Below are positions 1-10,870 of a stretch of 64,000 nucleotides of DNA, piece by piece (the stretch's first letter is position 1; the number at the start of each line of letters is the position of its first letter). Made by a program: the position numbers and the translations under genes. Under the pieces are notes generated by a model. That model made no database searches. It saw only the letters and a list, made by a program, of their open reading frames with translations, and had not been told where the DNA came from. The stretch spans positions 33,046,001 to 33,110,000 of the forward strand of contig CM075943.1 in assembly GCA_038030265.1 (NCBI GenBank), written 5' to 3'. Source of the DNA: Corythucha ciliata. Its lineage: Eukaryota > Arthropoda > Insecta > Hemiptera > Tingidae.

Positions 1-279
1 AAGGTACAATTTACCACGAAGTGTGAAATATTGTTCAAAATTAATAAAATGAATTGAAAAATATTGAAAAACAGCAGGCCATGCTTCCATGCTTGTATCC
101 CAGCAGGCGGGTGGTTTCTTCCACCCGAAAAGTTTCTACAACGGGCTCGTTCATTATCGGCGGTATGTGTTTTCAAAGTTGCTTACAGGAGAGGTTTGAA
201 GCGCGGGGTGATGGATGGTACTGGGAAGGCAGGTGGGGTGGGAAAGGTATGGAGCGGGTAACCCCCCAACCTGTCATCG
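1..279. other. No recognised feature
   Basis: No coding frame, RNA or repeat recognised. The open frames starting at 54 and 64 show no conserved motif and run into the tRNA-like element. Confidence 0.4.
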
Positions 280-338
280 TTTCTAGGATTTTACTAACAA
301 CAGTGACATGCTGCTTTATGTGTCGTGAGAAAAAGAAA

Positions 339-417
339 TTGCCACGGAGCGGGAATCGAACCCGGACACCGTATCTCCGGTACGGCACTCAGACCACCAA
401 GACACCGCGGCGACCAG
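339..417 (-). mobile_element. tRNA-like SINE head (minus strand)
   Basis: Read on the minus strand, this has a tRNA-like layout: a possible 7-bp acceptor stem (GCCGCGG with CCGTGGC), an A-box-like TGTCTTGGTGG, a 5-bp anticodon stem CCGTA/TACGG around a 7-nt loop with GGA at the anticodon position, and a near-perfect B box GGTTCGATTCC. The base before the anticodon is C rather than T, and there is no long variable arm as a true tRNA-Ser would have, so a tRNA-derived SINE or pseudogene is more likely than a working tRNA. Continuing on the minus strand, the region 300-336 is shared with a copy at 883-920. Confidence 0.55.
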
Positions 418-498
418 GAACTATTCAACTCCGGGCTATCTCTTTCCCCCACGACAACACCATGTTTTGTTTGCTCGGTCCCGATTTCCCACCCCATT

Positions 499-744
499 AA
501 GGCCAGGTCACACCTATCATGCACGCTTCCGATCCGACACCGATCATGCATGTCGGATCGGAGACTGTGGAAACCCTCGTAACGGTTGGACTATATTTGG
601 GTTGGAAAGGCAATTTGAGAGGGCTGAGAAGCGTAATAGCCGTGAATTATTCGGTATTAACGCCTATTACGGTCCCCACACCTATCAAAAAATGCATGAT
701 CGGTGTCGGATCGGAAGCGTGCATGATAGGTGTGACCTGGCCTT
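499..744. mobile_element. MITE with ~51-bp perfect TIRs, copy 1
   Basis: A 246-bp element bounded by inverted repeats starting AAGGCCAGGTCACACCTATC and ending with the reverse complement. The arms (499-550 and 693-744) match over about 51 bp, and each contains an inner near-palindrome around CCGATCCGACACCGATCATG. No coding capacity. A related copy in the opposite orientation is at 39443-39671. Confidence 0.85.
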
Positions 745-882
745 CAGATTGTTGACATATAGCAACTTTACCGATGGGGAAGGGGTGTGGGGGTGAGCTA
801 TCATCTGAGGACGCGATAATTAATTTTAAAGCTTTTTGTATCGAAATTAAAGTTTATTTATTTCGGACTTGCAGTTTTTACA

Positions 883-929
883 AGCAACAGTGACATGGTG
901 CTTTATGTGTCGTGAGAAAAAAAAAAAAA
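883..929 (-). repeat. Second copy of the segment beside the tRNA-like element
   Basis: About 40 bp matching 300-336 (CAGTGACATG-TGCTTTATG, then TGTCGTGAGAAAA), followed by a run of A. The two copies flank the MITE at 499-744 in direct orientation and probably belong to the same SINE family. Confidence 0.5.
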
Positions 930-2250
930 AGGACTAGGATTGCTTACAAGCCTACCGTTTTGTTGAGAAGCTCTTAGGGCTGGAGTTACTGAAGAGCAGT
1001 GAAGACCGCACGCTCTTATGAATAAAAGCATGAGGCGATATTTGTTCGCTAATTGCTATTGACAAAAACTACCCCATATTAATAATTGTTTTTGTCAATT
1101 ACAGCCATAACTAGTGATCTACTAATTTATATTTAATACACGCTTTTAAAGAGAATGCCTAAAATATTAAGTGTTTGGTTTGCAACTGTAAGCAATGCTT
1201 ACACGGCTTACATGGACGCTTCGCCCCTGTTCATTACTCTCCGCGCTATTTTTCTTTTTACAGGTCAGACACTTCCAATGCTATTTTTTCCCCAAGCTTT
1301 CTATACCTCTCCAGGGTTTTAATTGTCGTGCAACCATAGTGGTAGTTGCAATTGCTCAGATAGTAGCTCAGCAGCTTATTTGGCGAGACTACTTCCGCAC
1401 AATCACTACAATTCATTATGTATCAAAGGTGGATTCACCTTTGATATTGATGTTATGCTTTGAATATTGTTCTCGCGTATAAACGCTTTGACCTTTAATT
1501 TCCACTACCCGACCAGTATGACCCGCGACCTTCCAGTAGTGGAATATGAACTTTTAATCACTTCCGAGAACCAAATAAAATCTAGAAATATTAAATTGCT
1601 TTCCGAACGAAAAGTAAAATATTTTTTTAAAAAAGAGACAAGCACTTCCACACTATAAGACGAACCAATGAGTCAATATCTCACAGAGTTGAGGTTTGAG
1701 TTACGAGTGACTCGCAGTTAACGCAGAAAATGCGTTGCCTTTTAAGTTATCAAAGTTTTCATTTCGTAACACCAATAAACCCTCCGAATTCCATCGCAAA
1801 ACAAGCTGTTATGAATATCCTGATTTGAGTTAATTAGAATATTGATAAAGGCAACGAAAAATCAAGCTCGGTTTGAAGAAAAACTAATTCTCCTCCTTTC
1901 CCTCCTTTTTACAGTACAAGGTGACGTCTTATACATTTACTAATAGACGTTACCCAAAAAGAAGTAATGATTTTTCCCATATTATTGTGCCATCTCAAGA
2001 AAACAGGACAAATTTTATTGCAAGTCGCAAAATAAAATCTACAGGTCGTTAAATAAAATTAAATGAAGTCGATGAATTGATGAAGTTTTTTGTTTTTGAA
2101 CCAGTGAACAGGGGAGCTGACTCCGACTTAGAAAAACCCCATCAGGTTTATTATGAATTCGTGAACTCTCCTCTATGACGGCGTGCGTAATAAGGACTTG
2201 ATGATAGTTGCATTTACTCACAGTATATGTATGTACTGTACATGTTATGG
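930..2250. other. AT-rich stretch with no recognised feature
   Basis: Only short open frames (for example 1195-1482 and 1467-1658 on the + strand), with no conserved motif. No tandem repeat or RNA gene seen. Confidence 0.4.
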
Positions 2251-2660
2251 TAAAAGACTGACGGCTGGTAAATCCTAGCATTCACCAGCGACGTTGGTTA
2301 AAGTTCGAATGATTCATGAAATTAGGGCTTTTACCACTCGAAATACGGTAAACCGTAGGATTCTCGTACAAATGTATAATTTATAATGAATTAAAAATTA
2401 ATTTTAAAAAATCTTACAATGTCTATGAATACCTGGGGCCTTATTCTGTAACGAAATAGAAACTTTGCTTTGGTAGAAACATTGAAATCTCATTCATGAA
2501 ATTAAGAAAACTGAACGGAAACATATGATTTTTGGAAAAAGCAATGATGAAAAAAGTTAGTGAATAAGGCCCCTGAATGTCTAATTCGAACTTTAACCAA
2601 CTTGGCGAATGCTAGGATTTACCAGTGAATGCTAAGATTTACCAACCGTCGGTCTTTAAC
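2251..2660. mobile_element. Inverted-repeat element with a nested MITE
   Basis: The outer arms (about 2251-2311 and 2583-2660) are inverted copies containing TGGTAAATCCTAGCATTC and TTGGTTAAAGTTCGAAT. The right arm carries an extra ~20-bp duplication (TGGTAAATC-TAGCATTC). A second element sits inside at about 2435-2573 with ends GGGGCCTTATTC and GAATAAGGCCCC. Neither has coding capacity. Confidence 0.75.
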
Positions 2661-3231
2661 TGTAACATACACATTGCCACCACACAGTTGAGCCCCGTAC
2701 CGCACCCACATCCATCCACTCGATTGTCGATTCCATGACCACCCACATCCATCCACTACGACTTGTTACGACGAAGACGTTACGACTTGTAACGTTAATG
2801 GAAATGGCGAACAAGTTTTTGGTATGAACGCACTCTTGTTTCATTATGTGTCTGAGCTGAACTTCTCGAGCAACCACGCCGACGTTTTAGGAGCTCTTGT
2901 CTCGCACGATATTTCATACTTTCCACACTTTGTTATGAAGTGTACTATTCTCGGATCACTTGATCGTGTCTTGCGTTTGTAAAGACTTATCATACGGTTT
3001 ATTTAGTAAATAACGCCAGACAATTTCAGAGGGACGACTAGGATCATCGGATCATCTGCATGTCTGGCGAGAGTCAGTTCTGTTACACTTCATAGAAATC
3101 GTTTCGGCGACACTGAGCCCTCATGTTATGGGCCAAAGAACCACATTTATATGATGTGGCCCAGATGGTACATATTTACATGGTGGTGCCATTTAATTCA
3201 AGAAGTGGCTGTAATAAAGAAACCTTGAGAA
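2661..3231. other. No recognised gene; may include LTR sequence of the Gypsy fragment
   Basis: The Gypsy fragment at 3326-4905 is on the minus strand, so its 3' LTR would lie here. No second LTR is present to define the ends, so this is inference only. Confidence 0.3.
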
Positions 3232-3308
3232 GTTAAGGTTTTAATCAACATAAAATTTTAGGGAAAGACTGAGATGTAAACACACACACATGTTACCTAA
3301 TTTCATGA
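3232..3308. repeat. 77-bp dispersed repeat, copy 1
   Basis: Begins AAGGTTTTAATCAACA and ends CCTAATTTCATGACA, with an internal (CA)n. A near-identical copy lies at 12709-12785 in the same orientation. Here it abuts the Gypsy fragment; there it abuts a small MITE. Confidence 0.8.
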
Positions 3309-3325
3309 CATTCTTCCCCGGTTCA

Positions 3326-4905
3326 TTACTCTCGAACGTAGTCTTCCAAATACTTTGGTGGTCGTCTTATACGTGAAGACCGCCTCAAAGTAATTTGTGG
3401 CGGAGCTGAAGATTGAAGAGAATTTTCCTCGGGCTCAGACACGTTATTAATCTGTTCGTTTGTACAGTTATTTGAAGTGTCATCGCTAATCGATTCTCGC
3501 CGCGAGTCTGCTTGTGATAATTCAGCGGTGTACATATTGATTTGTATATCTTCTTGATCCAAGTCAAAGTCATGTCCAGCAGGGGCTAAGTGTCGTAAAG
3601 AAACCGTTTCTTCTCTTCCGTCCGGGAAGCGTATATGAGCGTACGTAGGGTTCGTCTCGACGAGTTCGACTTCTTCGACTAATGGATCGAATTTACTTGA
3701 CCTGTTATGTCTTTTTAGTAAAACCTTGCCACCTGGCATTAGCCACGTGGGTAACGACACGCCGGTAGGGGATTTCCTTTGAAAATTAAACATTCGTTCA
3801 TGCGGTGTGCAGTTAGTCGCTGTGCATAAAAGGGATCTGATTGAGAATAACGCGTCATCTAGAACAAAATCCCAATTGGAAGCGTTTAAATTTTTAGATT
3901 TTAAGGCGAGTAAGACAGTTTGCCAGATGATCCCGTTGTAACGCTCGCATTGGCCATTGCCCCTTGCCTTATATGGAGTCGTCCGGCTGGAGGCGATGTT
4001 CATACCTTCTAGGAACTGTTTCAGTTCCCTCGGCATTAGGGATGGCCCTCTGTCCGAGTGGATGTACATTGGAGTACCGAAAACGCTAAAGAGTTTGCGA
4101 AGACATTTGATAATAGTGCCGGAAGTCATATCATGGCACGGGTACGCAAAGGGAAACCTTGAGTATTCGTCTATGACTGTGAGTTGTTGACGGGAGAGGG
4201 CCTTTGAAATCTATGCTTAGTCTTTCAAACGGATGAGTGGCTTTCACGAGTGTGCCTTCAAATTTTAGTAACCTGGGTTTTATTTCCGCGCAAATTCTTC
4301 AAGAATTAATGACTTGCCTGATGTCATACACTGAATGCGGTAAGTTTTTGCTTCTGACCCAGTGGTTCATTCTTGTGATTCCAGGGTGGCATAGTTTATT
4401 GTGAATTTCTTGAAGATCCCGAAAACTTGGGGCAGCTGAGCAAAATCTTGACAAGGCGTCGGCCACAGAGTTATTTTTTCCAGGTCTGTAAATAATGTCA
4501 TACGTATAGTTGGATAAATCTAAGCTCCTCCTCATAATTTTGTAGTTTTCGATTTTTCTGGGAGAATTTGAGTTGAACATGAACGAATCTGATTTTTGAT
4601 CTGTTATGACGGTGAAATGGCGGCCTATAAGATAGTGGCGACATTTCCTGAGAGCTTCGACTAACGCGCCCGCTTCTTTTTCTATTGCGGAGTGATTTTG
4701 CTATGATTTTGATAATTTTCTTAAAAAGAACGCGACGGGTCTGTCATTCTGCGATAAAATAGCGCCGATGGCGACGTCTGATGCATCGGTCTCAAACCAC
4801 GAATGGAACGTCGCTGAGAATAGGAGTCATACTGGCTTTGGCGATGTCATTTTTCAAGTCGCTGAATGCAGAGATTGCAGCAGGGGATAGACGAAAATGG
4901 AAAGA
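3326..4905 (-). pseudogene. Ty3/Gypsy pol fragment: RNase H, integrase, C-terminal tail
   Basis: Minus-strand remnant of a Ty3/Gypsy retrotransposon; RNase H and integrase degrade the RNA template and insert the cDNA. Order on the minus strand: RNase H (ETDASDVAIGAILSQ, then IIYRPGKNNSVADALSR), integrase zinc finger (HNKLCHP, then a TGA at 4299-4301 where the next zinc-binding Cys is expected), integrase core (HSDRGPSL; YKARGNGQCERYNG with the catalytic Glu), then a C-terminal domain ending RRSSRIRRPPKYLEDYV. Gag, protease and reverse transcriptase are missing. There are further stops and frameshifts in RNase H and near 4200. The longest intact piece is 267 codons (3326-4129). The copy is not functional. 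Confidence 0.92.
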
Positions 4906-4936
4906 AACCATGAGAAGTTAATAAGGTGTCGAAGGT

Positions 4937-5257
4937 TGCAATAATTAGGGTAGATTAATTTTTTGTTTTATGTTGTTGGGGGTGGTGTAGGTATTATGTG
5001 TTCAAATTGTTGACCTCGAAAAACCTCGGGATCATCCTTGAATTCGGGAAAGACGGCGACATTTTTGGATTTTTTTTTCGGGTTTAGGCACTTTTTTTGC
5101 TTGAGCAGCCATTTTTCGGCTGTGACTGCGAAGTAACATTTCAAAGCAGATGAAATTTCCGACAAAACTAGTCCAAAGCAGGATCTGGAGGTATCACAGT
5201 TTCCAAGATAGAGATCGTCAAATGTAGGATAAATTTCCAAAATTGACAAATGATGTT
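4937..5257 (-). repeat. Dispersed non-coding repeat, copy 1
   Basis: About 320 bp that matches 12210-12527 in the opposite orientation; shared blocks include TTGACCTCGAAA and GCAATAATTAGGGTAGAT. An open frame of 93 codons occurs here, but the second copy is interrupted differently, so I treat it as non-coding. Confidence 0.75.
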
Positions 5258-5510
5258 GATATTTCTATGTCTTCATCATCTGCAACCATGTGGAATTATT
5301 TTAATGGTCAAAAGGTACACGGCCTTCAGATTTAGGCTAACAACGTTCCAACAAATAGAAGGCAGAACGGTAACTGTCACCCAAGAAGCCCCGTATAACA
5401 TTCCGTTATAACATCCGTATAATTCATTGTTGATAGATGTAGTTCATAATTGCATGGGTATAGGAACAGCCATTACTTACTCGTAGTAATAAATGTAATC
5501 GGTTTTACTT

Positions 5511-7376
5511 CCATGTTCCCTACGGGAATGAAAGTGTGGTGTTCGTGAAATTTGTTATTCGTAACCATGTGGGATTCTTTTTATTACTTCCATGTTCCCT
5601 ACGGGAATGGAAGTGTGGTGTTCGTGAAAAAAATCGAGTCCGAGCTGACATCACATTCATAATGTACAACCTCAGAAAAGTTGAAAAAAGTGGTTTTGGC
5701 ATGCCGTCGGTCTGTCGCTTTTTTTTCGATAAATTGCATGAAAATGAAAACCTGGCTATTTCTTAGTATGAGAAGCACAAATCTGACCTTTGTTTTGAGA
5801 AAAAATCATTTATCGGACATGTTCTCCCCGTACCGAAATGTCGTTTTTGGATATAACTTCAGAACAAGTCATTCCAGAATTGTTTTGATATTTTTTTCGG
5901 ATTCCTCGTGAAATTTCCTTGCGAATTGACCACAATGTTGCCGAAAAAATGCAACTTTTTTTTTTGGCCAAAATCGTCGTTTTTAGCGCAAAAGGACCAG
6001 TAGCAAAAAATGACGGTCAAAATTGCCGAAAAGGGCCTCTAGAGCCCCTTTGTATCTTAATTGCAAATATTTGTACCCAAACAAAACTGAGATTAAGAGA
6101 AAATTGTGGGAGAAGATCGATTTGGCGTGACTACGTCAAAAATTATTTGCCACAGATTTACATAGTAATCTAAATCTAGTTGTTTCTTGGCATGACAAAC
6201 GCGAATATGACCTTTGTTTTGAAGGTAAATCATTTCCCAGGCATGTTCTCCCCGTAGCAGAATAATATTTTTGGTATTAACTTCGAAACAATTGTTCCTC
6301 GAATTTTGTAACTATTTTGTTAAGATTTCTCGTTCAATTTCCATGCGAATTCACTACAACGGTGCCGAAAACAAACCCCTTTCACTTCCATGTTCCCTAC
6401 GGGCATTTTTTTGCCATCTTGTATGTGTAGGTCAGAAGTTTGAGAAAAAAAATGCGAACTCTGAAAAGCTCGTTCAATTTTTGGCAGCCCAAAAACCGAA
6501 ATTTTTTAGCACTTCTTTTAGTTTCTACTACATATCCCGAAAATGAGTTACTTTCGAGGAAAATCTTCACTCACAAAACTTGTTGAGCGATAAATTTCCA
6601 ACAAATTTTGTGTGTAAAGTTGTTTTCCACGATGAACATGGAACGGGCTACAGCCTTTAGACATTGTTGTTCCAAAATGGTCAAAAGTCCTAAAATCGCC
6701 TGTTTTCCTCTAAGTATTGCATTTTGGAATGTTTTCTATTTTTTGATTTATTGCTATGAAAGAACGAAGACAAACAATTGAAGAAGGATTGAAAATTGAG
6801 TGACGATAGATGGTTGTAATCGTTGATGGATAAGGGTCGGTAATTGAAGATTAGTCGATGTGGACTGAGGGTTGATTATTTTTTATTATTTTTTTATGAA
6901 AGAACGAAGACGAATGATTGAAGGAGGATTGAAAGTTGAGGGATTGTTATAGTCGTTGATGGATAAGGGTCGGTAATTGAAGATTAGTCGATGTGGGCTG
7001 AGGGTTGATTATTGATTATGTGCGACGAATAATTTTTTTGGATTTAGGGTTATGGAAATTTTGGTGTTTGAGGAATGAAGACTGCTTGATTGATGATTCA
7101 GGTTGTGTGGAGAACCACACGATACTTCCATGTTCCCGTTTTGGGCGTTCATCAATAATGCATACAAAAAAAATAAATAAACAAGAAAACTTCCATGGCC
7201 GTATCAATTTTTTCAGTGCTCCGACCTCTCCGATTTCATGCTGGTTAAAGGGTAACACGGGCGCTCGAGTTTTATTTCGCATTTGTCGACTAATGCGCCC
7301 ATTAAATATTCAATTGGTAACATGGGCGCATTAGTCGACAAATGCGATATAAAACTCGAGCGCCCGTGTTACCCTT
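5511..7376 (+). repeat. Large unclassified repeat, copy 1
   Basis: A 1.9-kb repeat whose second copy, rearranged and inverted, is at 44497-48840. The motif ACTTCCATGTTCCC recurs at 5511, 5587, 6389 and 7126. A 130-bp internal tandem duplication (around 6760-7015, with ATGAAAGAACGAAGAC) is seen only in this copy. The right end is the long hairpin at 7249-7376. Short open frames occur in it, but no known domain was recognised. Confidence 0.85.
7249..7376. repeat. Long hairpin at the end of the large repeat
   Basis: Arms 7249-7302 and 7322-7376 are inverted copies of about 54 bp with a 19-nt loop; shared blocks include GGGTAACACGGGCGCTCGAG and TGTCGACTAATGCGCCCAT. I see about one mismatch. A single arm recurs at the outer end of the second repeat copy near 44502-44560. 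Confidence 0.9.
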
Positions 7377-8132
7377 GGTAGGGGTAATTTGGGCTTTCAG
7401 TGGTGGATGTTATTTTTATATAATCTATCGATACAAATATTATGGGTATACACAGAAATCAACACTATTTAGATATTTAACTTTTGGCGACATTCAAACT
7501 GGGCTTTCAATTTCTGTACACTATATTAATTAGTCCAGCATGATCTCTCTCAGATGATCGAAAATCCATATCGGCGTATCGAGATTTTGTGTACATATAC
7601 AGGGTGTTTGGTAAGTCGACGGCAATAATGCAGGGGGTTCTTCTAGGTCCAAAATGGACCAAAAAAGTCCATATAAACATAGGTCCGATTTCCAACCGTT
7701 TTCGAGATAATCGATATTTCAGTATTTTTAGCCATAACGTTAATTTTATTGTATTCAGCGCTTATAAATCGAGAACAGTTACACGTACATTAAATCTGAG
7801 GGCACTTCCGAAAAGAGCAGACATTTTTCAGTGGGAATTGGTCCAGTTATCCCCGAAAGTAGTCGCACTTTTCCAGTAACCAGTCAGATTGTGGAGATCT
7901 GTACCGATTTTAGGCAGTTTAGCCGTAACTTGAATGCATGATAGCGAATCTTGAAATGCTCTCCAGGTTTGGCAAATTTCGCATAAACTTGCCTGATTAG
8001 TGAGGATGAAAATACCAAACCCACATCATCGCACCCCTTCGTAAAAGTTTGGAAAAATGAACACATTTCGAGCTAAAAGTGCTTTTTTGGGTGTTCTTTG
8101 CAATAGGCCTTTGTAAATAAATGAAAGTGAAA

Positions 8133-9289
8133 TGTTCCGACAGCAGCCTGTCGGGAGAAGTGCATTTCATTCATGCGACAATCGAGTCAAACCTCATAAG
8201 TTAGAACGATATCAATCGATTATGAATGACATTTAGGCCGTGGTATAGAAAGTCAAAATCATAAAATCGTGTTTCTTTTTACCGCAGGCCCCTTTTTTGG
8301 CACCAACTGAGGGGAAACAAAGTGATGAAAATGAAAAATGTAAATATAATAAATATACCATACAACGGTGAACAGAGTTAATGAAACAGAGTCGGTTTGG
8401 TTGCCTATACGATATGGGAAGGCGGACTCTTGTTAGAGGAGTTATTTGCAATTAAAATCTTTATTCCGGCCTAAATTTCATTCATAATTGATTGATATCG
8501 TTCTAACTTATGAGGTTTGACTCGATTGTCGCATGAATGAAATGCACTTCTCCCGACAGGCTGCTGTCGGAACAAAACTTTTTTCAGATTACGTTAATTT
8601 TCAGATCAGTTACATTAGGTTATATGGTATGTCACAATTTCACCATTGTGGAATGCGGAGTGCCTGGGTTCGAATCCGAAACAATTTTTTTTTAATTTTT
8701 TTTTTGTTCCTCCCTTTTTGGCCCACCTCGGAATTTTTTACTCAATATTTATTAGGCTGTAGGCAAATAAAATAAAAGAGACGGCTCAAAATACAATGTC
8801 AATGAATTTTTTTGGTAATTGGGTGGTCCAGTAAGGCATAGCGTTAATTTAATAGCTCCCCTCCGCCGAGAACTCCCCTGCCATATCAACGGATTTGGTT
8901 CACTAGGGTCTCATACGAAAGCGCGTTCACTCAGTACTCGAGTCAATTTTGGGGTCAATTGCAGCAACAGCCGTGCGGTAGCGAATTTTCAACTAATTAA
9001 AACCCCTCTTTCACACCGTTCCCGTGGACCGACTCACCTGGATCACGAACTCGTCCGAGATATTCACGCTATTGATTTTTAGACCAAATTTGGTTGCCCT
9101 AAGTCAAAAATTGCGACCGTGATCGTGCTAACAAAAAAGGGCCATAAATATATATATATATAGCAAATCGAACCGACCTCGGATTCGTGTTCTAGGGGTT
9201 CTGAAACGTGAAAAAAAAGTATCACAACCCATATGTGCGACCATCAGGGCGAGACCAATAGTGCATTTTTTGAATGAAATGCACTAAAA
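8133..9289 (-). mobile_element. DINE/Helentron-like element, copy E (degenerate)
   Basis: Minus-strand member of the family also seen at 18438, 41118, 45656 and 50475. The 5' end at 9289 reads (minus) TTTTAGTGCATTTCATTC, followed by the conserved GGTCTCG block and a (TA)n run. The 3' end near 8133-8170 carries the subterminal repeat and a perfect 7-bp hairpin CCGACAG/CTGTCGG. The last ~109 bp are present twice as inverted arms (8133-8241 and 8466-8575), so part of the 3' end was duplicated in reverse. Confidence 0.65.
8630..8690 (+). repeat. Possible tRNA-derived fragment
   Basis: Contains a B-box-like GGGTTCGAATCCG followed by AT-rich sequence. No convincing A box or stems, so it is at most a SINE remnant inside the DINE-like element. 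Confidence 0.25.
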
Positions 9290-9460
9290 TGGAATCAAGC
9301 ACACCATTATTTCTCCTAAAATGATAATAAAGCTTCTTGTAGGTCTAATCGTGGTCAGCGATGCAAAATAAAAAAAATTCGTAGCGTTTATTGCACCAAT
9401 TCATAACAATTAGTAAATAAAATAAACTTTAAACTTTAAAACGTTAAACTCGAATTCCCC

Positions 9461-10330
9461 GTGTATATCATTAAAATTATATCATCATACCTTAAAAATA
9501 GAACTTTTCGTGTACATATAGGCTCATTTTCTTCTGTAGTAAGACACTGCTACTCTGGTGTGCCCCAAGGGTCCATTCTGGGCCCCATCCTGTTCATAAT
9601 CTTCATCAATGATATGCCCATACCTAGACATATCGTCCTAGCCTTGTTTGCAGATGACACTGCTCTCCTTACGTCGTCATGGCGAGTTGACACGATAAGT
9701 AGAAGGCTATCTGCTGGTCTAGACAAAATTAATAACTTTCTTAATCTGTGGAAGCTAAAAGCTAATGTCTCAAAATACGAGTGTATACTGTTCACCAAAC
9801 GTAGACCTATCATCACCCACGATGTCCAATGCAATAACACCCTCATCCCTTGGTCACCTTCTGTAAAATACTTAGGCGTGCACTTGGACTCCAAATTGTT
9901 GTTTACCACTCACGTACAATGTAAGGTTGACGCCGGCAAAAAAGCCATCAGACTCCTATTTCCTCTGTTATCCCGAGACTCCCAGCTTTCAAGGTTCAAC
10001 AAACTTTTACTGTATAAAGTCGCAGTATGCCCACTCCTTGTCTATTCCTGCTCCGCCTGGAATTTCACGTGTAAAACAAATATTAACAAACTCCAAGTCA
10101 CCCAAAACAAATTTTTGAGACTTGTAACAAATTCTCCTCGTCGCACTAGGATTAGTGAACTACACCAAAATTGCGGTACTCCACCAATTCACGACTATAT
10201 CAAAATACTAACTACTAAATTTCTTCGTAGATCTCTGTGTAATCCCAACCCTTTACTCTCCAACATTACTGCAAGGCAAGGCCCTCATAAATCCCCAGTG
10301 TCTCTTTTTAGAGACATAGTTGAGTGAATC
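9461..10330 (+). pseudogene. LINE reverse transcriptase, 5'-truncated (Jockey-like)
   Basis: C-terminal 288 codons of a non-LTR retrotransposon reverse transcriptase, which copies the element's RNA at a nicked target. Visible motifs: YSGVPQGSILGP (residues 31-42), the catalytic FADD (63-66) and YLGVHLD (137-143), followed by the usual Jockey-clade thumb and C-terminal region. The first ATG is only the first Met after the truncation point: the fingers domain, the apurinic endonuclease and ORF1 are absent. No RNase H follows. The frame has no stop or shift, so the insertion is fairly young. A 3' untranslated tail with A-rich AAATA-type repeats ends near 10605. Typical dead-on-arrival copy. Confidence 0.92.
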
Positions 10331-10605
10331 TATTTGTAACACTGGTTAATATTTTCATCGTTGGGGTTTCCCTACAAATTATAATGTCTACTGTCTAGCT
10401 AAGGGTTTTTTGATGATTTCTCCCTTTTTACCAACTCTGTAACCACCAAATCTCTCCTCATTTAATATGTGTTTAGGATAAGGCTCATGTATCACAATGT
10501 AACCACAACCTATATTATTTAAATCTATTTCCCTCTCTTATGCAAATAAAAACATTAAAATAATAATAAAAAAAAATAAAATAAAATAAAATAAAAAATA
10601 AATGA
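10331..10605 (+). repeat. 3' UTR and A-rich tail of the LINE
   Basis: Follows the stop codon of the reverse transcriptase and ends in (AAATAAAAT)-type A-rich repeats at about 10548-10605, the expected tail of a LINE insertion. Confidence 0.75.
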
Positions 10606-10621
10606 CCTAAAACTTCTTTTT

Positions 10622-10870
10622 TTACAATACATTTTCAAAATGTCCTCCTCTGTTCCGAAGGCAGGCTCTTGCCCTTTTTCTCGTGGCACCCACTGTCACG
10701 CGAGGAGAAATGTCGGCTCGAAGGGCCTCAAAAGCTCCTGTAATCTTTCTTCGAAGCTCCTCTTGATGCAGTAAACACTGTCTTTTACCAAACCCCAGAC
10801 GTGGAAATCCATGGGCGCCATGTCCGGCGATCGAAGTGGTAGTGGAATTGAACCCCCTCGTCATATCCAC
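10622..10870 (-). pseudogene. DDE transposase C-terminal remnant (mariner/IS630-like)
   Basis: On the minus strand one frame reads LRSPDMAPMDFHVWGLVKDS and then VYCIKRS, the end of the catalytic core that in these insect transposases reads like RSPDL-P-DF--WG--K-VY. A second frame reads RKRARACLRNRGGHFENVL, the usual C-terminus with its G-HFE motif. The two halves are in different frames, so there is a frameshift near 10700-10750, and the N-terminal half is missing. It sits just inside the right inverted arm of the 7600-11649 element and is the likely remains of that element's own transposase. The family call is from pattern recognition only. Confidence 0.7.

Noticed and set aside
54..500. 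148-codon + strand frame at the window start
   Set aside because: It overlaps the tRNA-like element and shows no conserved motif; a chance frame.
4968..5249. 93-codon minus-strand frame as a gag-like gene next to the Gypsy fragment
   Set aside because: The same sequence at 12210-12527 is interrupted at other positions, and its peptide lacks gag motifs; it is a dispersed repeat.
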